Source: an uncultured Lachnospiraceae bacterium
Lineage (GTDB): Bacteria > Bacillota > Clostridia > Lachnospirales > Lachnospiraceae
Assembly (NCBI GenBank): GCA_910579495.1
Contig: CAJTVD010000051.1
Span: forward strand, 1-29,602
Direction of reading: 5' to 3'
DNA: 29,602 nucleotides
The notes below the pieces were generated by a model. The model saw only the letters and a list, made by a program, of their open reading frames with translations, searched no databases and was not told where the DNA came from. Of the stretch, positions 21,605 through 29,457 are shown one piece after another; the first letter of the stretch is position 1, and the number at the start of each line of letters is the position of its first letter. The position numbers and the translations under genes were made by a program.

Positions 21605-21961
21605 ATGGTTAATATGGCAAATTTAAAATTTATAAAACCTGATATGACAAAACAATGGCTGCTTTCAAATGGGTTTTGCTATAATAGATTATTTAGCGAC
21701 GGAGAAACCGAATCATATACATATAGATTCCCAGTTTATAAACACGAAGAGTTTACCATACTTGAATGTGAATTACGTGTTATTCTGGAAAGCCAATATG
21801 TATATGTAGACGTATATGATTACAATACCATCAATAAATATGCACCATTTTATTTTTATGAATACGGCCAATATGGTTTATTGCTACGGAATATATGGCA
21901 GGTAATTGAAAAAGAAATTCAAAGATTGGGAATATCAAAAGTGAGGGGAGGGCAGATGTGA
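21605..21961 (+). CDS. Hypothetical phage protein, 118 aa
   Basis: No family recognised. It is rich in Tyr/Phe and beta-strand patterns (ESYTYRFPVYKHEEFTILEC, then SQYVYVDVYDYN) and ends with a short basic stretch. AAGGAG lies 4 bases before the ATG at 21605; a second in-frame ATG at 21614 has a longer spacing. It follows the guanylate-kinase-like gene by 9 bases and is the last gene before the chromosomal block. Confidence 0.55.
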   Translation: MVNMANLKFIKPDMTKQWLLSNGFCYNRLFSDGETESYTYRFPVYKHEEFTILECELRVILESQYVYVDVYDYNTINKYAPFYFYEYGQYGLLLRNIWQVIEKEIQRLGISKVRGGQM

Positions 21962-22030
21962 GGAAGTAAAAAAGAAAGAAAATAAAAAAAGTGAAAAAAT
22001 GTCTTGTTTGGGGGAAGATATTATAGTAGA

Positions 22031-22074
22031 ATAGTATGGGCATTGGATTGTATACAATTATCCAATCATACTAT
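22031..22074. promoter_or_regulatory. Large inverted repeat / operator at the prophage-chromosome junction
   Basis: The arms ATAGTATG + ATTGGAT and ATCCAAT + CATACTAT pair over 15 bp with a 3-base bulge. The loop region contains the perfect 12-base palindrome ATTGTATACAAT (22047-22058), which resembles operators of GntR-family regulators. It lies 29 bases ahead of the aminotransferase start, and promoter-like boxes nearby (TTGGAT, CATACT) are weak. It could be an operator, an RNA hairpin, or part of the prophage attachment region. Confidence 0.55.
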
Positions 22075-22102
22075 TTAAAAATTAGCGGGAGGGATATGCA
22101 CA

Positions 22103-23395
22103 ATGAAAGCATATAAGGAACTTAGCGAAAGTGAATTGCTTGCATTGAGAGAAGAGTTAAACAAAGAATATGAAGAAGCAAAGGCAAAGGGATTAAAGCT
22201 GGATATGTCCAGGGGAAAGCCATCCATGTCCCAGCTTGATATGGAAAGGGATTTTTTGGGTGTGATTGATGCGGATTCTGATGTGAACACAGAAGGAGGC
22301 GTTGATTGCAGGAATTATGGCCTTCTGGACGGCATTCCTGAAGTAAAGAAGCTGATGGCGGATATGCTTGGCGTGTCCGATGATATGATAATTGTATTTG
22401 GCAATTCCAGCCTGAATATTATGTATGATACCATTGCAAGGGCAATGATTTTCGGTGTTATAGACGGTACGCCCTGGTGCAGGCTGGATAAGGTAAAATT
22501 CCTCTGCCCCGCCCCTGGGTATGACAGGCATTTTGCCATTACAGAGCAGTTTGGGATAGAAATGGTCACCATTCCCATGGGGGAAGAGGGGCCTGATATG
22601 GATTTGGTAGAAAAGTATGTAAACGGTGACCCGGCGGTGAAGGGAATCTGGTGCGTACCCAAGTATTCCAATCCCCAGGGATACACCTATTCGGACGAAA
22701 CAGTAAGGCGGTTTGCGGCGTTAAAGCCTGCTGCTGCGGATTTCAGGATTTTCTGGGACAATGCTTATGCGATCCATGATTTATACGAGGAGGGAGGGGA
22801 TGAGCTTCTGGAGATTTTAAGCGAGTGTGAAAAGGCGGGGAACCCGGATATGGTATATGAATTTGGCTCCACCTCCAAGGTAACATTTCCCGGTTCCGGT
22901 ATTTCCGCACTGGCCTCATCCAAAGCAAACCTGGATTCAATCAGAAAAACTATGACCATACAGACCATTGGCCCTGACAAGCTTAACCAGCTCCGCCATG
23001 TGAGATATTTTAAGGATATTGAGGGCATGAAATCACACATGATGAAGCATGCTTCCATTATGCGCCCTAAGTTTGAGGCGATTTTGAAGGTTCTTGACAG
23101 AGAGCTTGGGGATGCGGGGATTGGAAGCTGGACCAGGCCCCGGGGCGGTTATTTCATTTCCTTTGAATCTATGGCGGGATGTGCTAAGGAAATTGTAAAG
23201 AAATGTAAGGAAGCGGGAGTGGTGCTTACCGGCGCGGGAGCTACCTATCCTTATAAGGCTGACCCAAATGACAGTAATATCCGCCTTGCCCCTACGTTCC
23301 CTTCAGAGGAGGAACTGTCGGTGGCAACAGATTTGTTTGTACTTTGTGTGAAGCTTACAAGTGTGGAAAAATTGTTGCAGAATAAGCAGGAGTAG
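22103..23395 (+). CDS. PLP-dependent aminotransferase (PF12897-type), 430 aa
   Basis: A fold-type I aminotransferase. Motifs: YSNPQG (188-193), the pyridine-contacting DNAY (219-222) and the Schiff-base Lys259 in FGSTSKVTFPGSG. The overall start (LDMSRGKPSMSQLDM) and end (IRLAPTFPSEEEL) fit the PF12897 group, which includes a distinct aspartate-type aminotransferase of actinobacteria; the actual substrate here is not certain. GGGAGGG with 8 bases to the ATG gives a good start. The inverted repeat upstream may regulate it. It is followed 8 bases later by the NUDIX gene. Confidence 0.85.
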   Translation: MKAYKELSESELLALREELNKEYEEAKAKGLKLDMSRGKPSMSQLDMERDFLGVIDADSDVNTEGGVDCRNYGLLDGIPEVKKLMADMLGVSDDMIIVFGNSSLNIMYDTIARAMIFGVIDGTPWCRLDKVKFLCPAPGYDRHFAITEQFGIEMVTIPMGEEGPDMDLVEKYVNGDPAVKGIWCVPKYSNPQGYTYSDETVRRFAALKPAAADFRIFWDNAYAIHDLYEEGGDELLEILSECEKAGNPDMVYEFGSTSKVTFPGSGISALASSKANLDSIRKTMTIQTIGPDKLNQLRHVRYFKDIEGMKSHMMKHASIMRPKFEAILKVLDRELGDAGIGSWTRPRGGYFISFESMAGCAKEIVKKCKEAGVVLTGAGATYPYKADPNDSNIRLAPTFPSEEELSVATDLFVLCVKLTSVEKLLQNKQE

Positions 23396-23403
23396 ACAGG
23401 ACC

Positions 23404-23949
23404 ATGGAAGAGTTTAAAAGATTGTCAAGAGATTTGGTCGCCCATGGCGCAATCCTTGATTATTATCAGGACACCATACAGATACCCAACGGTAATATTG
23501 CGAAATGGGATTTTATCAAGCATAATGGAGCTGCCGCGGTAGTCCCGGTAGATGAGAAGGGGCGCATTATCATGGTAAGGCAGTTCCGCAATGCGTTGGA
23601 CAGATATACCCTGGAGATACCTGCAGGGGGTCTTAAGACGCCGGAGGAACCCACCAGGGATGCGGCTGCCAGGGAGCTGGAGGAGGAGACTGGCTATCGG
23701 GCGTCCCATGTGGAACTGCTGATTTCCGTGCGCACAACGGTTGCTTTCTGCAATGAGAAGATTGACATTTATCTGGCCACGGGGCTGGTGCCGGGAAGCC
23801 AGCATCTGGATGAGGACGAGTATGTCCAGGTGGGTGCTTATACTGTAGAGGAATTGACGGAAAAAATTTATGCAGGAGAGATCCAGGATTCCAAAACGGT
23901 TGCCGCAGTGCTTGCCTATAAGGATAAATGGCTGGCAGGAAGAAAATAA
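23404..23949 (+). CDS. NUDIX hydrolase, ADP-ribose pyrophosphatase type
   Basis: 181 residues with a complete Nudix box (GLKTPEEPTRDAAARELEEE, then TGY), which binds metal and cleaves a nucleoside diphosphate linked to another moiety. The layout (MVRQFRNALDRYTLEIPAGG before the box) fits ADP-ribose pyrophosphatase-type enzymes. AGGAG lies at the end of the preceding gene. It is ended by a strong terminator and precedes spoIIM, an arrangement common in Clostridia. Confidence 0.9.
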   Translation: MEEFKRLSRDLVAHGAILDYYQDTIQIPNGNIAKWDFIKHNGAAAVVPVDEKGRIIMVRQFRNALDRYTLEIPAGGLKTPEEPTRDAAARELEEETGYRASHVELLISVRTTVAFCNEKIDIYLATGLVPGSQHLDEDEYVQVGAYTVEELTEKIYAGEIQDSKTVAAVLAYKDKWLAGRK

Positions 23950-23956
23950 CCTTTGG

Positions 23957-23990
23957 AACAGGCTGTGCATACCCACAGCCTGTTTTTCAT
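23957..23990 (+). terminator. Intrinsic terminator after the NUDIX gene
   Basis: AACAGGCTGTG and CACAGCCTGTT pair perfectly over 11 bp around CATACC and are followed by TTTTCAT. The stem lies 7 bases past the NUDIX stop. Confidence 0.9.
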
Positions 23991-24112
23991 ATATTACAGA
24001 AAGGATGTGTAACGGAATCCTGCGGGGAGTAACTGTGGGGTTTTGGGCGGCAAAGGCCAGCGCCGTTTCTTTAAGCATGCTGGCCGGTGATGGGAAATGA
24101 GGGGTGTGGGAA

Positions 24113-24718
24113 ATGTATAAATCTGCTAAAAACAGTACATATACGCTATGGTTTTATCTGTTTGTAGGGAGCTTTCTTTTTGGCGTGTTCCTTATGAATA
24201 TGGGAAACGGAAAGCTTCTGGCAGAAGACGGTATTTTCAGTACATCTTCAGTGAACAGGCTGAAATATATAGAAATTGACAATGGCAGTTTTTTCAGGTA
24301 TGTGATAAAGAACAGGGTGGGGGAGAGTGCGGTTTTGCTTTTGCTTTCCACAACGGGCTTAGGGCTGCTGGCAGTTTATGGCTGCATTATCTGGCAGGGG
24401 ATACTGGCAGGCATGACCATCACGGCGGCGGTGATCCGCTTTGGGATCAAAGGGCTGTTATTAATTTTAGGAGGCTTTTTCCCCCACCAGCTTCTCCTTA
24501 TCCCCGCCCAGGTAATGCTTCTTGGCTGGTGCTATGAAAATTGTATCAGGGTACATTTCCCGGCGAAATATACCACCCCATATTACAATGGAAAAAAGCA
24601 GCGGATTGTGAGGCAGGGAATAACGCTTTTGTGGATAGCCATAGTAGTCCTGGTGGGGTGTATACTGGAAAGTTATGTAAATCCCATGTTAATTTCTGAT
24701 CTTGTGAAAATATTTTAA
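24113..24718 (+). CDS. spoIIM: Stage II sporulation protein M
   Basis: An integral membrane protein needed, with SpoIID and SpoIIP, for engulfment during sporulation. Membrane segments are visible at about residues 10-30 (TLWFYLFVGSFLFGVFLM), 73-120 and 170-190, and the GFFPHQLLLIPAQVMLL stretch is typical of the family. GTG at 24104 is in frame, but GAGGGG fits the ATG at 24113 better. Its place between a NUDIX gene and xerD is a familiar clostridial order and implies an endospore former or a recent descendant of one. Confidence 0.88.
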   Translation: MYKSAKNSTYTLWFYLFVGSFLFGVFLMNMGNGKLLAEDGIFSTSSVNRLKYIEIDNGSFFRYVIKNRVGESAVLLLLSTTGLGLLAVYGCIIWQGILAGMTITAAVIRFGIKGLLLILGGFFPHQLLLIPAQVMLLGWCYENCIRVHFPAKYTTPYYNGKKQRIVRQGITLLWIAIVVLVGCILESYVNPMLISDLVKIF

Positions 24719-24818
24719 AAATTTGAAATATCCATTTGCTTTTCTTCCTTATTCCGACTATAATGGTAAATACCATAGAGTATTACGACAGCATTTTAAC
24801 AGGCGGCAGGGGTTGGAT

Positions 24819-25703
24819 ATGGAAGCAGAGATTCAGGCATTTATTGCTTATTTACACAATGTGAGAAAAATCTCCCCCAACACGGAAATGTCTTACCGGA
24901 GGGACTTGCTGAAGGTGAGGGATTACCTGAAAGGGCAGGGGGTTGAAGATGTGCGGAAAATCACGTCTACCAACTTAAATTCTTATGTACTGTATCTGGA
25001 AAAAAACAGGTTTTCAGCGGCAACCATATCCAGGAATATTGCCTCATTGAAAACCTTTTACCACTTTCTGTTCAGGGAGGGATTAGTAGCTTCAGATGTG
25101 GCGGAAACCCTCCATGCGCCCAAAGTGGAAAAGAAGCCCCCGGAAATCCTTTCAGCGGGGGAGGCGGTGAAACTGCTGGAGCAGCCAGGAGGGGATACGC
25201 CCAAAGAGATCAGGGATAAGGCAATGCTGGAATTGCTGTATGCCACCGGCATCAGGGTATCGGAGCTGATTTCCCTGAAGCTTTGTGATATTAACCTTCA
25301 GATGGACTATCTGGTGTGCAGGGATGAGGACAGGGAGAGAGTGATTCCCTTTGGGAACCAGGCCAGGGCAGCCCTTGCCCGTTATCTGGACGCAGCCCGG
25401 CCGCAGATGACCCAGAAGACCGGCTCAGACTGCCTGTTTGTGAACTGCCAGGGGCAGCCAATGAGCCGCCAGGGATTCTGGAAGCTGATAAAATATTATG
25501 CGGGGAAGGCAGGAATTGCCGGGGATATTACCCCCCATACCTTGCGCCATTCTTTTGCAGCCCATCTGATGGAAAAGGGAGCTGATTTGCGCAGCGTCCA
25601 GGAGATGCTGGGGCATTCCGACATGAATACCACCCAGGTTTACGCCAGCAGGAACTACAGCAGGATAAAAGAAGTGTATGCCAAAGCGCATCCACGCCAA
25701 TAA
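24819..25703 (+). CDS. xerD: Tyrosine recombinase XerD
   Basis: 294 residues, as usual for XerD, which with XerC resolves chromosome dimers at dif. Active-site residues seen: Arg146 (ATGIRVSEL), His240 and Arg243 (HTLRHSF), His266 (LGHSDMN) and nucleophile Tyr275 (TTQVY). The N-terminal SAM-like domain (about 1-90) is complete. The beta-hairpin position normally holding the catalytic Lys (GKG-x-KER) reads CRDEDRERVIPF and has no Lys, only Arg. The ATG at 24819 is chosen because the family starts there; an in-frame start lies 96 bases upstream. It follows spoIIM, so this is a housekeeping recombinase and not the prophage integrase. Confidence 0.92.
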   Translation: MEAEIQAFIAYLHNVRKISPNTEMSYRRDLLKVRDYLKGQGVEDVRKITSTNLNSYVLYLEKNRFSAATISRNIASLKTFYHFLFREGLVASDVAETLHAPKVEKKPPEILSAGEAVKLLEQPGGDTPKEIRDKAMLELLYATGIRVSELISLKLCDINLQMDYLVCRDEDRERVIPFGNQARAALARYLDAARPQMTQKTGSDCLFVNCQGQPMSRQGFWKLIKYYAGKAGIAGDITPHTLRHSFAAHLMEKGADLRSVQEMLGHSDMNTTQVYASRNYSRIKEVYAKAHPRQ

Positions 25704-25769
25704 AGAAGCATAAACTTGGGCAGGATGGGGAGTTTCTGCTGCACATTCTCTTCTGCACCGGTGTGCTGA

Positions 25770-25793
25770 AAAGAGCTGGCATTATGCCAGCTC
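25770..25793. terminator. Shared terminator between xerD and the DAHP synthase gene
   Basis: GAGCTGGCAT and ATGCCAGCTC (25773-25782, 25784-25793) form a perfect inverted repeat. On the minus strand it is followed by TTTTC and lies over the end of the DAHP synthase gene. On the plus strand the T-run is poor, so it serves mainly the leftward gene. Confidence 0.8.
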
Positions 25794-26820
25794 ATTCATA
25801 TTCTGCAATATCATAAATCAGGCGTTTGGAGGCTTCCCATCCCAGGCAGGGGTCGGTGATGGATTTGCCGTAGACGCCGCCGCCTACCTTCTGGCAGCCT
25901 TCTTCAATATAGCTCTCAATCATCACCCCTTTTACAAGGCTGTGGATGTCAGGGTTTAATTTGCGGCTGTGCATTACCTCTTTTACAATGCGCACCTGCT
26001 GCCCATACTGTTTGTTGGAATTGCTGTGGTTGGTGTCAATGATGGTGGCTGGGTTTTTCAGGTCACGTTCGTTGTACAGTTCCAGGAGGAGGTTTAAATC
26101 CTCGTAGTGGTAATTGGGGAGATTCCCCCCGTGTTTGTTTGTAGCCCCCCTTAAAACTGTGTGGGCAAGGAGGTTCCCGTTGGTTTTTACTTCCCATCCC
26201 CGGTAGATAAAGGAGTGGGGGTGCTGGGAGGCATAAACGGAATTAAGCATTACCGTCAGGTTGCCGCTGGTAGGGTTTTTCATCCCGGAAGGCACATCAA
26301 AACCACTGACAACAATTCTGTGCTGCTGATCCTCCACAGAACGCGCACCAATCGCCACATAAGAGAGGATATCGGACACATATCCCCAGTTCTCAGGGTA
26401 AAGCATCTCGTCGGCGGCGGTAAGCCCGGATTCCTGGATTGCCCGGATATGCATTTTTCTCATGGCAATCAGCCCTGCAAGTAAATCCGGTTTCTGTTCA
26501 GGGTCGGGCTGATGGACAATTCCCTTATAGCCTTCCCCGGTGGTCCTGGGCTTGTTGGTGTATATCCGGGGAATAAGGATCAATTTATCTTTTACCTGTT
26601 GGCTTACTTTGGCAAGCCGGGTCACATAATCGCAGACTGCCTCCTCATTATCTGCAGAGCAGGGGCCGATGATTACCAGGAACTTATTGCTCTTTCCGGT
26701 GATGACATCACGGATTTCCTTGTCCCTTTCTTCTTTTATGGCAGCCAGCCGGGCAGGAAGGGGGTGTGAAGCCCTGATTTCCTCCGGGGTGGGCAATTTG
26801 TGTATAAAATCAAAAGACAT
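25792..26820 (-). CDS. aroF: 3-deoxy-7-phosphoheptulonate (DAHP) synthase, class I
   Basis: Joins phosphoenolpyruvate and erythrose 4-phosphate, the first step of the shikimate pathway to aromatic amino acids. Motifs: IIGPCSADN (about 49-57), the PEP/E4P-binding KPRTTGEGYKG (about 90-100) and DTNHSNSNKQYGQQ in the C-terminal third; 342 residues, full length for the AroFGH type. An upstream in-frame extension of 40 codons is ignored because AGGAGGAAAGAT stands just before the ATG at 26820. Transcription starts from a sigma-A promoter at 26952-26980 and passes through a structured leader, suggesting regulation by aromatic amino acid supply or another signal. Confidence 0.93.
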   Translation of the reverse strand: MSFDFIHKLPTPEEIRASHPLPARLAAIKEERDKEIRDVITGKSNKFLVIIGPCSADNEEAVCDYVTRLAKVSQQVKDKLILIPRIYTNKPRTTGEGYKGIVHQPDPEQKPDLLAGLIAMRKMHIRAIQESGLTAADEMLYPENWGYVSDILSYVAIGARSVEDQQHRIVVSGFDVPSGMKNPTSGNLTVMLNSVYASQHPHSFIYRGWEVKTNGNLLAHTVLRGATNKHGGNLPNYHYEDLNLLLELYNERDLKNPATIIDTNHSNSNKQYGQQVRIVKEVMHSRKLNPDIHSLVKGVMIESYIEEGCQKVGGGVYGKSITDPCLGWEASKRLIYDIAEYE

Positions 26821-26857
26821 ATCTTTCCTCCTGTTCCGTATAATTCGGTTTTTGTTC

Positions 26858-26940
26858 TTGTCCCGCATCCAACATTTCAGCCCCCAAAAGATATACTCTG
26901 CCAAGATAGCTGTGCGGCAGGGGCTGTGGGACTGGGACAA
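26858..26940 (-). promoter_or_regulatory. Structured 5' leader of the DAHP synthase gene
   Basis: Three nested stems read on the minus strand: TTGTCCC with GGGACAA (plus 26934-26940 and 26858-26864), CAGCCCC with GGGGCTG (26920-26926 and 26878-26884) and TGCC with GGCA (26916-26919 and 26899-26902). The fold would span 83 bases and ends 38 bases before the start codon. No T-box AGGGUGGNACCGCG sequence and no obvious T-tract are present. It might be a riboswitch, a protein-bound leader or an RNA stabiliser. Confidence 0.55.
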
Positions 26941-26951
26941 CGGCTTTGTAT

Positions 26952-26980
26952 ATTATAATATACCAATATAGGATTGACAA
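26952..26980 (-). promoter_or_regulatory. Promoter of the DAHP synthase gene
   Basis: Minus-strand TTGTCA (plus 26975-26980) and TATAAT (26952-26957) are 17 bases apart. The expected start near 26945 gives a leader of about 125 bases. The 421-base gap between this gene and hemZ otherwise holds only the hemZ promoter and AT-rich sequence. Confidence 0.8.
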
Positions 26981-27075
26981 GAAAAAACGTTATTGATTAT
27001 ACAGGACTTTGCTTTTGTGCTGCTGGGAACGGGGCAGGCCATAACCATAAACAAAATGTGCGGCAATTAACACAG

Positions 27076-27104
27076 TTTACAACCGGGGGCGTTTTTTGTA
27101 TAAT
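27076..27104 (+). promoter_or_regulatory. Promoter of hemZ
   Basis: TTTACA (27076-27081) and a perfect TATAAT (27099-27104) with 17 bases between them. The start near 27111 would give a leader of about 130 bases before the ATG at 27242. Confidence 0.8.
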
Positions 27105-27241
27105 AACATTCGTGGGTAAATCGTCTGGGAATGCTTGGACGTTTAATGTCTGCCAGGGCTGTAACGCAGAGTAACCCCCAAATTTTTAAAGGCGTTTCCG
27201 TTTGGCAGCGCGCCTTTGTACAGAAAAGAAAAGGGAAAAAC

Positions 27242-28735
27242 ATGGCCAGGATAAATAATGACAATTTAATTGCAATAACTGTGAACCAGCCAGGGTTTGA
27301 GTATGATATCCATTCCCTGGCAAAGGCTTTTTACCCCGCCTGTAATGTAAGGGTATTTTTGGAGGGGGAGGAAAAGGAGGGCTCTGGTGAAAACCTGCCG
27401 GAGCTTTCTGTCCATTTTACGGAGGAAGCCATCACCATTTCGATTGTAAAAGGGGAAAACAGCACTGCTTCTTTTGGCGGAAGAAAAGCCCTTCTCGGGG
27501 CGGATATGGCCCGGGGGGAAATAAAAAACCGGTTAAAGCAGGTGTTATACAATGTATTTTCGGAAGATACAGGCAGGGAACTGCCCTGGGGGAACCTTAC
27601 CGGCATCCGGCCTGTGAAAATTCCCATGGGGATGCTGGAAGAGGGAAAGACCCATGAGGAAATCATGGAATATATGAAGGAGACCTACCATATCAGCCAG
27701 GAGAAAGGAAGGCTTTCCCTTGAAATTGCCCAGAGGGAGCGGGCGCTTCTTGAAACCCTTCATTATGAGAATGGCTACAGCCTGTATATTGGCATCCCGT
27801 TCTGCCCGACTACCTGCCTGTACTGTTCCTTTACTTCATTTCCTGTAGGTGCCTGGAAGGGAAAAATCGGGCAGTACCTGGACGCCCTGGGAAAGGAAAT
27901 TGAATTTACGGCCATGGCTTACGGCGGAAAAGTTTTGGACACTATTTATATAGGCGGGGGCACGCCCACAACGCTGGAGGCAGAAGAACTGGGGCTGCTG
28001 ATGGAAAAAATAAATAACAGCCTTGACCTTTCTGGCCTGAAAGAATTTACCGTGGAAGCGGGACGGGCGGACAGCATTACACCAGGAAAGCTGGCTGTGC
28101 TGAAAAAATATGGGGTTACAAGAATTTCAGTAAATCCCCAGACCATGAAACAGGAAACCCTTGATTTTATTGGACGAAAGCATACGGTTTTACAAGTAAA
28201 GGAAGCCTTCGCCATGGCAAGGCAGGCAGGGTTTGACAATATTAACATGGACCTGATTTTGGGGCTGCCGGGAGAAAATGCAGGGGATGTGCGGCATACC
28301 ATAAATGAAATTGAAAAACTTTCCCCGGATTCCCTGACGGTGCATTCCCTGGCAGTAAAGAGGGCTTCCAGGCTCAGCCAGTGGATTGAGGAAAATGGGA
28401 TTTCTTCCTTAAATAATACAGAAGAAACCATGGAGATTGCAGCGGACGGGGCGGGACGGATGGGGATGGTGCCATATTATCTGTACCGCCAGAAAAATAT
28501 GTCCGGGAATTTCGAAAATGTGGGGTATGCAAGGGAAGGGAAATTTGGAATTTATAATATTTTGATTATGGAGCAGAAACAGTCTATCGTAGCTTGCGGC
28601 GCTGGGAGCGTATCGAAACGGGTGTACCCGGACGGTCGGATTGAGCGATGCGAGAATGTGAAAGATGTGGCTCTCTATATAGAAAAAATAGACGAAATGA
28701 TTGAGAGGAAGCGGAAGCTGCTCACAGATTTTTAA
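27242..28735 (+). CDS. hemZ: Oxygen-independent coproporphyrinogen III oxidase-like HemZ
   Basis: A radical SAM enzyme of the coproporphyrinogen dehydrogenase group; HemZ-type proteins are named for haem synthesis, though some members have other roles. The [4Fe-4S] motif CPTTCLYC (Cys188, 192, 195) follows the IGIPF start, with GGGTP near residue 240 and the later INMDLILGLPGE. At 497 residues it has the long N-terminal domain (about 1-170) seen in HemZ and missing in HemN. The ATG at 27242 is chosen by family length; a 37-codon upstream extension lacks a good binding site, and the chosen start has only AAAAGGG. It stands alone, with its own promoter. Confidence 0.88.
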   Translation: MARINNDNLIAITVNQPGFEYDIHSLAKAFYPACNVRVFLEGEEKEGSGENLPELSVHFTEEAITISIVKGENSTASFGGRKALLGADMARGEIKNRLKQVLYNVFSEDTGRELPWGNLTGIRPVKIPMGMLEEGKTHEEIMEYMKETYHISQEKGRLSLEIAQRERALLETLHYENGYSLYIGIPFCPTTCLYCSFTSFPVGAWKGKIGQYLDALGKEIEFTAMAYGGKVLDTIYIGGGTPTTLEAEELGLLMEKINNSLDLSGLKEFTVEAGRADSITPGKLAVLKKYGVTRISVNPQTMKQETLDFIGRKHTVLQVKEAFAMARQAGFDNINMDLILGLPGENAGDVRHTINEIEKLSPDSLTVHSLAVKRASRLSQWIEENGISSLNNTEETMEIAADGAGRMGMVPYYLYRQKNMSGNFENVGYAREGKFGIYNILIMEQKQSIVACGAGSVSKRVYPDGRIERCENVKDVALYIEKIDEMIERKRKLLTDF

Positions 28736-28753
28736 GTGTTTCTTCATTCCCTC

Positions 28754-28813
28754 AAAGTACAAGAAATGGTGAAAAGTACATCAAAAGTACATCAAATTTT
28801 TACTTGATAGTAC
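28754..28813. repeat. Direct repeats and recombinase-like inverted repeat downstream of hemZ
   Basis: Two perfect 11-base copies of AAAAGTACATC (28772-28782, 28783-28793) follow a partial copy (AAAGTACA, 28754-28761). GTACATCAA (28787-28795) and TTGATAGTAC (28804-28813) form an imperfect inverted repeat around the 8-base spacer ATTTTTAC, the shape of a tyrosine-recombinase core site. It lies between a chromosomal gene and mobile-element cargo, so it may be an attachment site. Confidence 0.6.
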
Positions 28814-28856
28814 GGAATAATACGCAATAAATGTGAAAACCTGAATATTGTGCCTT

Positions 28857-28897
28857 AAAGGACAATCTTATTCAAACGAATAGGACTGTCCTTTTTT
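28857..28897 (+). terminator. Intrinsic terminator ahead of the cargo genes
   Basis: AAAGGACA (28857-28864) pairs with TGTCCTTT (28887-28894), and the inner part TCTTATTC with GAATAGGA extends the stem, around an AAAC loop. It ends in TTTTTT (28892-28897). It stops transcripts entering from hemZ or forms an attenuator in the leader of the 28939 gene. Confidence 0.85.
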
Positions 28898-28938
28898 GTT
28901 ATAGTCTGACAACAATTTTAATTTAAGGAGGTTCAGGT

Positions 28939-29457
28939 ATGAACAACACAGCGTTAAGAGCAGGGGCGCAGAGCGCCAACAACACACACATGGTTTTTGC
29001 AAACGAGGAACATGAGAAGTTTTATTTTGAGAAACTGGAACAGGCGAGGTATCAGGACTGCTACCACAAGGCGTTGATTTACATTCTCGGCATATCTGAG
29101 GATACAAGGAATCATTTCAGCCAGATTTACGATATCAAGTCCGGGTACATCAAAACAGAGTGTCTGCATCAGGGCTGGCAGACAAGCGGCAGTGTCCGGG
29201 TGGTAAGGCTTGCCTTTAACCTTTACACGGACGGAACGCCAAGTGTTAATGATTATAAGCGCAAGGACGAGCAGATAGGCGAGTGCAGGGGATATTCCGT
29301 AAGCGATATTTTTTGCTGTGGCTACGCAATGTACTTCTGGCAGGGCATCAAGCTCCGTTACCCGGAATACTGCCAGAAACAGCGGTCTGTTGAGGAAATC
29401 CTTGCAGAAATGGAGAAGAAACGTGCTGAAAATTCGACTGATGGGAACGAAGAATGA
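28939..29457 (+). CDS. DUF6075-like protein, 172 aa
   Basis: A protein of a family common in Clostridia mobile elements. Typical stretches: EEHEKFYFEKLEQARYQDCY, then HKALIYILGI, SGYIKTECLHQGWQTSGSVR, then VVRLAFNLY, and SVSDIFCCGYAMYFWQGIKL. Function unknown; no catalytic motif can be named. AAGGAGGTTCAGGT precedes the ATG. The next gene starts inside its last codons, so the two are coupled. The family name is from memory and the similarity could not be checked. Confidence 0.75.
   Translation: MNNTALRAGAQSANNTHMVFANEEHEKFYFEKLEQARYQDCYHKALIYILGISEDTRNHFSQIYDIKSGYIKTECLHQGWQTSGSVRVVRLAFNLYTDGTPSVNDYKRKDEQIGECRGYSVSDIFCCGYAMYFWQGIKLRYPEYCQKQRSVEEILAEMEKKRAENSTDGNEE

Larger units (their letters stand above)
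1..22000. mobile_element. Prophage, one end (left part outside window)
   Basis: The stretch carries tail fibre, tail hub, probable tail tube, holin, endolysin, a phage-type single-chain RNA polymerase, an ImmA/XRE repressor pair and a divergent early operon. It is clearly more AT-rich than the block starting at 22.1 kb, which holds ordinary clostridial chromosomal genes. The right boundary is placed between 21,962 (end of the last phage-like gene) and 22,102 (start of the aminotransferase gene); no att repeat can be shown because the other end is not in the window. No terminase, portal, capsid, tape measure or integrase is visible, so the rest must lie to the left, or the element is incomplete. 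Confidence 0.85.

Noticed and set aside
23425..24078. 217-codon open frame on the minus strand
   Set aside because: It is antisense to the NUDIX gene and crosses its terminator; no recognisable protein features.
24819..25703. Tyrosine recombinase considered as the prophage integrase
   Set aside because: It has XerD length and motifs and stands with spoIIM and NUDIX in a normal chromosomal order, outside the AT-rich phage stretch.
26821..26960. DAHP synthase leader considered as a T-box
   Set aside because: No AGGGUGGNACCGCG-like antiterminator sequence and no terminator with a T-run before the start codon.
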